Source of the DNA: Fremontodendron californicum
Taxonomy: Eukaryota > Streptophyta > Magnoliopsida > Malvales > Malvaceae
DNA: 64,000 nt
Reading direction: 5' to 3'
NCBI GenBank assembly: GCA_030761205.1
Contig: JAULJL010000035.1
Span: forward strand, 15,603,001 to 15,667,000
Shown piece after piece: positions 56,664 through 64,000 of the stretch. The translations under genes and the position numbers were made by a program. Under the pieces are notes generated by a model that saw nothing but the letters and a program-made list of their open reading frames with translations, had not been told where the DNA came from and ran no database searches. Numbering within the stretch: position 1 is the stretch's first letter; the number at the start of each line of letters is the position of its first letter.

Positions 56664-58631
56664 ATGATTGGACCAACGGACTTCATTGATGAGATAGACT
56701 GCGGCAGCTTCTTCGACCACATAGATGACCTCCTCGACTTCCCTAACGAGGATGTCGAGGCTGGCTTATACGCCTCTGACTCCGCCGTCAACGCCGCCGC
56801 TTTTCCTAGCATTTGGACAGCTGATTCCGAGTCATTACCTGGTTCTAACTCAGTTTTTTCCAACAACAGTGCTTCCGACCTCTCCGCGGAACTCTCTGTT
56901 CCGGTTAGTGTCATGTTCTTTTTGTTTTACAATGATGACGTCATAAGTGTTACTCATTTAGTCATTTTACTTATTAAAGTTGGATTTTTTTTTTTTGGGT
57001 TTTTGGAATTTAGCTAATTTTGTGGGGGTCTTAGTTAATATGTTTTTTTTTTAAATAAAAAATTTAATGATTTTTATTTATTTATTTTTTATATTGATTG
57101 TCGGCTACGTGGGTGGAATTGTGGAATCCACCCAAGAGTTTTTGCATTATTTAGTGGCATAATTATTGATTCAGTTATGGAAGTCACATGATTTGTCATG
57201 TGATTAGTTATGCATGCTTAGTTGGCAAAAAATGTAAATACTATGCATTATAAATAAATTATATTTAAATCCGGAGTTTAACTCAATCACTCTTAAAATT
57301 TGACATCTAGTAAGTATATATAAAATTCAAATCTCAATATCTATAATCATTTTGTATTAAAAAAAATTATATTTAATAAAAAAAATTATAATAGTCACTT
57401 TTTAATCTATCTAAGTTGGACTTTTAAGAATTTCAAATGCCTGATTTTAATAATTAATCATTTTCATTAATAGTTTTATTTATGTATCTGAATATTTAAT
57501 TTAATGATAAATGTATGTACTTTTATTAAAAGGATTTTTTTGGCACCAGTTAAGAATTATTTAGTTATCAATTAATTTTTTTTGTGTGTTTAATACATAA
57601 TTTTTATTGAATTAAAAAAAAGTAAATCATTAATTATATTCAAATTTTTTTTTTAATGACATTAGTTAATATTTCTCTTATTAAAAAAACATATTTGAAT
57701 TTTTCTTTCTATCAAAATAAAAAAATAGTCTTATTTATTAGAGACTAATATTACTTTTGGCTAATTAAAGTTTTGGGTAATTTTGTTGTTTTTGCAGTAT
57801 GAAGACATTGTTCAATTGGAATGGTTGTCAAACTTTGTTGAAGATTCTCATTGTGGAGCAAGCTTGACAATTAAGAAAGAAGAGTCTTCTTCAATCAATA
57901 AGGACTCATCCCATCATCATCAATTCCAGACTTCCAGTCCGGTTTCTGTTCTTGAAATTAGCAGCAGCTCTTGCTCAGGAGACAAAACATTGCCGCCGCG
58001 CAGTCCTCCTGAATCGGCTGCCGCCCCAGCCGGAAGGCGTGGTCGTGCACGTAGCAAACGTCCCCGCCCTGCCACCTTCAACCCTCGTCCGGCGATCCAG
58101 CTCATCTCCCCTACTTCATCTGTCAACGAAAATGACATTAATCCTTCGACGTTCCTTGTCATCCCCAAGGTGCCTTCTGACTCCGAGAACTATGCTGAAT
58201 CTCGGCTTTTGATCAAAATACCTAGGCAAGTTAACCCGGAACATAAGAAGAAAAAGATCAAGTTGTCACTTCCAGTTCCAGTTCCAGCTGCTCCTGCTGA
58301 TAACACTACTCAAAATCCAACCGGACAAGCAGTTAGGAAATGTATGCATTGCGAGATAACAAAGACACCGCAATGGAGGGCAGGTCCAATGGGACCAAAA
58401 ACCCTTTGCAATGCTTGTGGTGTCCGATACAAGTCCGGCAGGCTCTTCCCGGAGTACCGGCCGGCTGCAAGTCCGACATTCACTCCATCGTTGCACTCAA
58501 ATTCTCATAAGAAAGTGCTGGAGATGAGAACGAAAACTGGTACTCCTGATGCTGCACCAACCACAACAATGGTCGCCAATTCACCAGAGCTGATTCCAAA
58601 TAAAAGCAACCCAGCATTAGATTATATATGA
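56664..58631 (+). CDS. class A GATA zinc-finger transcription factor, complete
   Basis: Two exons, 56664-56903 and 57798-58631 (stop TGA), encode 357 residues; the intron is GT-AG. The N-terminus MIGPTDFIDEIDC and FFDHIDDLLDFPNEDVE (about 16-32) is the acidic region typical of plant class A GATA factors. QLEWLSNFVEDS (about 86-97) is a second conserved block. RRGRARSKRPRPATFNPRP is a basic stretch likely to act in nuclear import. The single GATA finger is C262-x2-C265-x18-C284-x2-C287 with the class A loop, followed by RYKSGRLFPEYRPAASPTF. It would bind GATA sites in nuclear DNA. It is closest in my reading to the GATA8/9/12 group; the exact orthologue is not settled. The gene stands alone after a 25-kb stretch without recognisable protein genes. 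Confidence 0.95.
57245..57375 (+). mobile_element. SINE-like copy, family S1, in the GATA intron (decayed)
   Basis: GAGTTTAACTCAATCACTCTTAAAATTTGACATCT, then TTCAAATCTCAATATCTATAATC and TTTTGTATTAAAAAAAA follow the order of the 59-kb copy: A-box-like, B-box-like, then an A-rich tail. Confidence 0.4.
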
Positions 58632-59264
58632 GGGAGAAATGTGGAGAATTCTGAAATCCCATTGTTGGGATAATCTTTCTCATCTCTGTTTCCCTCTCTT
58701 TTTTTTTTTTTTTTCTTGTGTCATTTTGTTACTGTTATTTTATCTCTTTGTTCATTGTTTTTTTGTACAGGGTTGGAATGGGGGGAAATAGGAGCAATAT
58801 ATGACCAATATTTTAGATAGTAGAGAGGGATTTTAATGAGAGAATTGAGAAAAAAAAATGGTAGAGAAAATGGAAGCTTAAGGGTAGCAGAGTTGTAGGT
58901 TTTAGAAATGAGTAGGTCCTAAAAAGGTCATTAATTATTTGAGTCTTTATTTTCTGTTTTTATTTTTTCTTCCTCATGGGAATTCTTTTTGCAGTTCATT
59001 TGGTAGTAAAAATCAAAATTCTGAGATGAGTAATGGAATTTGAGAACTTTTTATTTTCAGTTGAAAAAAAAGCTCTTTTTATATTTGAAATTGTCTGGAG
59101 TAAAAAATTAAAATTCTGATTATTAAAATTAAAAGTCCAACATTTCATGAACACAAAGAGCATGGCTCTTGAAGAAAAAAGCTTTCTCTTTTGTATCTCT
59201 GAAGTCTTATCTTCAATGTTTCCTTCAATTCTACGTTTTCCACCATTCAAAATTTTCAATTTTT
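58632..59264 (+). other. 3' UTR of the GATA gene and spacer
   Basis: Noncoding. Transcript end not certain; T-rich and AT-rich stretches follow to about 59000. Nothing else recognised. Confidence 0.45.
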
Positions 59265-59390
59265 TTTTTTGGTACAAAGGAAGTAGCTTAGGAACAGAGA
59301 AAGGAGTTGTAAATGTTGAGATTTAAACTCGACCTATTGGATGTCACTTTTTAAGAATAACTGTATGAACCAACTCAGTTAAGCTCTAGT
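59265..59390 (-). mobile_element. SINE, family S1, best copy
   Basis: On the minus strand GCTTAACTGAGTTGGTTCAT matches a tRNA-type A box, GGTCGAGTTTAAATCTC a B box, and the copy ends TTGTACCAAAAAAAAAAAA. Related copies lie at 48.9, 57.3 and 62.4 kb. Target duplication not resolved. Confidence 0.52.
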
Positions 59391-60500
59391 TTCAAATTTC
59401 CACTTTAATGCTACTACATTTTCTGCTTCTTTCTTCATTTGCAATGAAACATTCAGCTCTCCCCAACTGCTTTCATGAACATTAAACTAATGGAAGTTTG
59501 ATATAGGGGATTCTAGCAAATGGTAATTGGACTTCTAGAAATTGCCCATTTTGAGGAAAATATTCAAGGAGACATGGAAAAGTTGTTTAAAAGAATTTTC
59601 TTTTGAGTGATAAAGACCCCAAAAATCAGAAATCAAAAGGAGAAGTCATTAAAAGAAAATGAATGGTTTTATGTCACACTTTACATTTTTGAATTTCAAA
59701 CAAAAGTAGGCTTGCCATAGATATCATGGTTGATGAACCAAATTGAACAAAAATCCCTTATACTTTAAGTTATGAAAACAAAACCCTAAAAACATTCAAC
59801 TTTTTAGCTAATTTGGTTAGATAATCAAAATCAAATGTAATCATGTGTAAGGTTGTTATGAAGCATTTGGCAATATGTCCCAATCCTCCAAATCCCACTC
59901 AACTCTACCAAACTAAAGGCAACCAAAAAAAAAAAAATTCAACTTGATTACATGAAATGATTAGTATTAAAAAGCATGAAAGAAATTGAAATTAAAATCA
60001 ATCAATGGCAGTTACTTTCATTATTGTAAAGTTGATTTGGACTTTCTAATCATATGGTTGTTTGATACTTCTAGGGGGCATGTTTTAAGTAATGCTTGCA
60101 TTTTGAAGAAATTTTCAATTGATAGGACAATATACCATCAAGTGAGAATTGAGTCAATCTCTTGTCAATTCTATCACCAACCACAAAAATTGCCTTAATA
60201 CCTTAATGAATATTGTTCTATCAACTAATACAGGCTGGGATTGTGTTGAGAGGACAACAGTTTTGGTTACAGCTTAGGCTTTTATTAAGGATTTTAAGTT
60301 AATATACTATTTTAGATGGATTTTCTTTTTGTTAATTAAGATAAGGATATCTTCAAGTTTTGTCTAAGCCTAACCATGATCCAAAACGATCTTAAGAGCG
60401 TATTCTCTCATATATCGACTTGGTATATTCAAAGTTTTTAATCTTGAAATATTCTCAATAAAAATGAAACCCTAATTAACTAGAAAAAAAGTTTCTCTCT
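59391..60500. other. intergenic spacer
   Basis: No gene. The 70-codon ORF at 59986-60198 has no recognisable domain. Confidence 0.4.
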
Positions 60501-60683
60501 GTTGATGTAAAAATTATTGGATTGTGCTTGTTATGAGGTATTTTTCGTTTTGGAAGTCTAAAGATCATTCTACAGTTTTGTCCTTACGGTTTTCTCAAAA
60601 GAAAAAATCGTGAGAACAAATTTTATACCTCCAAAGCAAACAATATCTCATAACGAACGTAATCCAACAATCCTTACATCAAC
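60501..60683. mobile_element. MITE with roughly 40-bp inverted ends
   Basis: GTTGATGTAAAAATTATTGG at the left pairs with CCAACAATCCTTACATCAAC at the right; similarity continues through TTGTTATGAGGTA / TATCTCATAACGAA. 183 bp. No target duplication recognised. Confidence 0.72.
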
Positions 60684-60947
60684 ATTATTTATCAACCAGA
60701 TTAAGTAATTGCAAATTTTGGCACCATGATTTTGTTGAATTTGGACATTGAGATGAGCAAATTCGAAAATTCTATTCAGAAAATAAGGAGAACAATCAAG
60801 ATTTGAAATCTTGGCCACCCCTTGTTGAATTTCATAACTGGGCTTATCAAACAAGGTTTGTGATCTTCTGTTAAAAATTGCTGAGCTGTGAGATTTTTGC
60901 TGTGTAAAACCCAAACAAGGTTAACAACTTGAAAGGGTAAATACATA
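60684..60947. other. intergenic spacer
   Basis: Nothing recognised. Confidence 0.35.
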
Positions 60948-60956
60948 ATTTTTAGG

Positions 60957-61487
60957 CGGTCAAAGTACTTGAAAGTCCCTCTACCATATCATTTAGTGTA
61001 AATTAATCTCTCTATTATAAAATTGACTAATTTAGTCTTTGTTTTTTTTTTTTTTTTTTTTTTAAATTGAAGCAAAAATGTAAAATCATTAAATGAACCA
61101 TTAAAAAAATTGATGTGACATTTAACCTATGTTTAATTGATGATGTGGATATCAAATACTGACATGGCACCAATAAAATATATTATTTTAAGCTGACACG
61201 GACAAAATAAATATATTTTCAATATTTGATGTGACATTTTCAACAACTTAGTTACTTATTTTGTCCATGTTATTTTAAAAAATATATTTTATTAGTACTA
61301 CGTCAACATTTTGACATTCATATCATTAATTAAATATAAGTTAAATGCTACGTCGGTTTTTTTAAATGTTCATTTAGTAATTTTATTTTTTTGCTTTATT
61401 TTTAAAAGAACAAAAATTAAATTATTCAATTTTATAATAAAATGATTAATTTGTACTAAATGATATAACCCTTCAAGTACTCTGACC
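60957..61487. mobile_element. Mutator-type foldback MITE, family M3 (531 bp)
   Basis: CGGTCAAAGTACTTGAA at the left is inverted at the right (TTCAAGTACTCTGACC). The inverted similarity runs on for over 80 bp through ATATCATTTAGT and TTATAAAATTGA, and inner segments (TGACATTTAACCTATG, CAAATACTGACATG) are also mirrored, so the whole element can fold back. Perfect 9-bp duplication ATTTTTAGG (60948-60956 and 61488-61496). Confidence 0.9.
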
Positions 61488-61689
61488 ATTTTTAGGCATG
61501 TTAAAAAGCAAAGGCAAGATTCAAGTAACCTTTTCCATGTCCTTTCAGGAAAGCTAGCTAAAAATTAAAGTTTTTTTTTGAAACAAAGGAGGTGAATGCT
61601 TAGAGGAAGTAGTGAATGAAAATATGCAAGTACTGAAGCTTGAATCTTAATTTTATTAGAATTACCTTTCAAAAAAAAGTAAGTGAACC

Positions 61690-62072
61690 CAAGGTTAAAA
61701 AATCGGATTAGAGATTGAATCGGTTAGATCTTTGGTTCTTAATCCAATTGATTAGATCGATCGATTTGATGATTTTTTTTAATATTTAAACATTAAGTTT
61801 AATCTTAAATAAATATTAAATATAGTTAATAATTAATAAAAATATACATTTGGCTTAAGAATATGGTCTTTAATATAAAACTAAAAGGTTAAAGATTTAA
61901 ATCTCATTAATTACAAATAAAATTTTTTAAAAAATAATATATATAACCGATTTTTTACCGGTTTAATCTTATTTTTTATCGATTGAATCAATTTTATTTC
62001 GGTTTAACTAATGTCAGATTTAAATTTATTATTTAAACTAGTCAATCCAATCTGATTTTTTAATCAATGAGT
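61690..62072. mobile_element. hAT-like MITE, family H3, copy in opposite orientation
   Basis: GGTTAAAAAATCGGATTAG at the left and CCAATCTGATTTTTTAATC at the right are inverted ends. The core contains AAAGATTTAAATCTCATTAATTACAAAT and the CCGGTTTAA words of the family. No target duplication found. Confidence 0.6.
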
Positions 62073-62219
62073 AAACCATTTAAATTAAGCTTTAAGTTCT
62101 TTGTGATTGTAAGTTTTGAGTACTCGAACTCGAATATCAAATTGTTTACTCAAATAGCCCAAAATTGGAGTCCAATAATTGATTATTTTGTGCAAATTTG
62201 GACCAAAACTCAAGGTCCA

Positions 62220-62412
62220 AGGTAAGTTATAACGTGTCGGACCAGGCTCGGCACGATATTTAATGCCCTTGGATCACAAGTCATACCGGACCATCCACCC
62301 AAGAAATCTGACACGATCCATATTTTACTCATTTTGAGCCAACCTGGCACAACACAACATTGTACCCAAACTGTAACTTGTTGGGCCTTCTTAACTTACC
62401 CATTTTGACACC
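62220..62412. mobile_element. fragment of a hAT-like element
   Basis: GTGTCGGACCAGGCTCGGCACG and CATACCGGACCATCC lead to a right end CTTACCCATTTTGACACC, whose complement GGTGTCAAAATGGG is a common hAT terminus. The left end is missing. Confidence 0.45.
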
Positions 62413-62431
62413 TTTAAAATACAATAAAGTT

Positions 62432-62560
62432 ATTTTCTTTTATATAAAGAGAATGGAGTGAGAATAAAAGAAAGAATTATAAATGTTGGGATTTGAATTT
62501 TATATTATTTTTTAAAAATAATTGTATGAACCAACTAAATTAAGTATTGACAATATTAAA
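62432..62560 (-). mobile_element. SINE-like copy, family S1
   Basis: On the minus strand TTAATTTAGTTGGTTCATACAATTATTTTTAAAAAATAA and TTCAAATCCCAACATTTATAATTC follow the 59-kb copy closely. Confidence 0.45.
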
Positions 62561-63029
62561 TTTTAAACAAGTTGGTTTTAGTATGGGAACTAAGAGATAC
62601 AAAGGAGGGGAGGTTCAAACATTGGATTTCCTTATTCTCTTATGCTAAAAGAGGGCAACAACAAGCTACTCCCTAATCCCTACTTTTCTCTTGGTTTAAT
62701 GAGCTTTTTTTTTTTTTGTTGCCAACTTCTTAAAGAGCCGCTCTTCATATCATAGCAAGAACAGGTCATTACCATTATTGAGAGCAGCTTAGTTAAAGTC
62801 CCCAAACGAAATGAAAATTAATGTGAAGGGAAGAAAAATATATAAAAAAAAAAAGAACAGAAAGTTGACTACATTAAAGGGAATTGAAGAGTTTTAAGAT
62901 TGAAGCAAAAGCCCAACAGGCAGCAGGCACGGCCGCCAGTGCGGCATGTCAGCAGCCTCCGCCAAATGTGTTGGACATGTGTTTTAATCAATGTTTTAGA
63001 AGCAACTCCATGTTCATGAATTCCAATAT
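62561..63029. other. intergenic spacer
   Basis: Partly GC-richer at 62900-62970 (GCAGCAGGCACGGCCGCCAG), in a 60-codon ORF without a recognisable domain. Could be a gene remnant; not supported. Confidence 0.35.
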
Positions 63030-63214
63030 AGATTTTGCTAATGAGTGTTCTAAAAGCATTCTTTAAAGTTACTAGATATAGTAATATTTTTACTCAATGT
63101 ATTGAAAATGATGAATAAAATTATCAACTTTTACATTTAATATAATATTATTACTATAAATAATATACTAATTAACCTTAAAGAGTGTCCTAAGAATACT
63201 CGTTAGCAAAGCCC
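63030..63214. mobile_element. Mutator-type MITE, family M2, copy 3
   Basis: AGATTTTGCTAATGAGTGTTC at the left, GAATACTCGTTAGCAAAGCCC at the right. Flanks TTCCAATAT (63021-63029) and TTCCAATGT (63215-63223) match at 8 of 9 positions. Confidence 0.85.
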
Positions 63215-63223
63215 TTCCAATGT

Positions 63224-64000
63224 TTGGAACTTACAAATTCCAATTCAATTAATGCAATGAGGCATGGCAATGCTTTGTTATATAATGTAATGGATTATTA
63301 TACTTTGAACTCCACCAATGTATTTCAATAATTGATAATCTTTTCCTCTAAATCTAAAACCTTGAATGAAGTTTTTAAATTTGATAAAATTCGAATTTGA
63401 ATTTTGAAAAAAAAAATTGAGATTTAGGATTTTTATTTTATGGAATGTTGGTGGATACCACCTATCCGTTTAATAATTGAATAATAGATTTTTTTTAGAA
63501 ATGAAATTATTTTAAGTAGACATGTATCAATTATTTAAATTTGTTTGTAAAGTTTAAAAAATTAAACGTCGATGTATGATATTAAATAATAATCCTAATA
63601 ATTATGTCAACTTAATAATTATTATTTTATTAATGGTGTATTATATATGTGTCAATTATCTAAACGCATTTGTAAAATTTAAATTTTCTATCGTTGATAT
63701 ATATAAGATGATTTTTCAAATATAATAAAATTCTAGAACCAAATCCTCTAGATTAAAAAGTGAAAAAGCGCATCACCTACAATTATTGTATTATAATTAT
63801 CCAATAACATTTCAAAATTATATGAAATTTATCAAAATTTTATATGAAACCTACACTTATAAGTTGTAGACTCTTAAAAAAAAAAAATTATTATGACTGG
63901 ACAATTGCAGAATTGTACGTAAAATGCTTCTAAAAAAATATAGTTGCAATTCCAACATTTTCATTGCCCAAAAAAAAACCTACAACATTTTCCAAACAAA
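63224..64000. other. AT-rich spacer to the right edge
   Basis: No gene. An imperfect direct repeat (ATGTATCAATTATTTAAATTTG near 63521 and ATGTGTCAATTATCTAAACGC near 63648) is separated by about 127 bp. Confidence 0.4.

Noticed and set aside
62884..63066. 60-codon ORF with Ala/Gln-rich start
   Set aside because: No recognisable family, and its end runs into the M2 MITE at 63030.

Overview
The window is nuclear DNA of a eudicot plant. Genes have GT-AG introns, long AT-rich intergenic stretches surround them, and the protein families are plant-type (WAV3-like vWA protein, NPH3/RPT2-like BTB protein, short-form ribophorin I, class A GATA factor). I cannot name the species.

Layout. 1-1704 is the 3' part of a WAV3-like E3 ligase gene (+). 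A remnant resembling the first exon of a mitochondrial ribosomal protein mS23-like gene lies at about 2863. 3477-9391 is a complete four-exon NPH3-family gene (-). 9.4-24 kb is a nest of transposons: an 1818-bp non-autonomous hAT element with a second hAT nested inside it, a third hAT-like element, and an intact 8960-bp LTR retrotransposon (13933-22892). A tRNA-Gly(GCC) gene lies at 23953-24023 (-). 26012-30758 is a complete eight-exon OST1B-type ribophorin I gene (+). From 30.8 to 55.2 kb there is no recognisable protein gene; this interval holds MITEs, a second copy of the large hAT element, a probable solo LTR, Helitron-like and SINE-like copies, a degenerate tandem array and a few GC-richer, G-box-bearing islands. 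56664-58631 is a two-exon GATA transcription factor gene (+) with a probable spliced 5' leader. The right end is again MITE and SINE debris.

The outstanding object is the LTR retrotransposon. Its two 1875-bp LTRs differ at about nine positions by eye, it has a perfect 5-bp target duplication (CTATT), a tRNA-Asp primer-binding site and an Athila-like truncated gag, but no protease, reverse transcriptase or integrase. In place of pol it carries two accessory ORFs bracketed by a duplicated noncoding block. One is a basic, four-cysteine protein that resembles the nucleic-acid-binding proteins of carlaviruses and relatives. The other is an uninterrupted, intron-free LONELY GUY (LOG) gene, the cytokinin-activating phosphoribohydrolase, with its catalytic motifs present. 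An element that pairs a virus-like regulator with a hormone-activating enzyme would be a notable cargo.

A second theme is transposon structure resolvable to the base. Several hAT-type elements have 8-bp target duplications, and three Mutator-type MITE families have 9-bp duplications. One MITE family has five of its six copies packed in and next to the NPH3-like gene.
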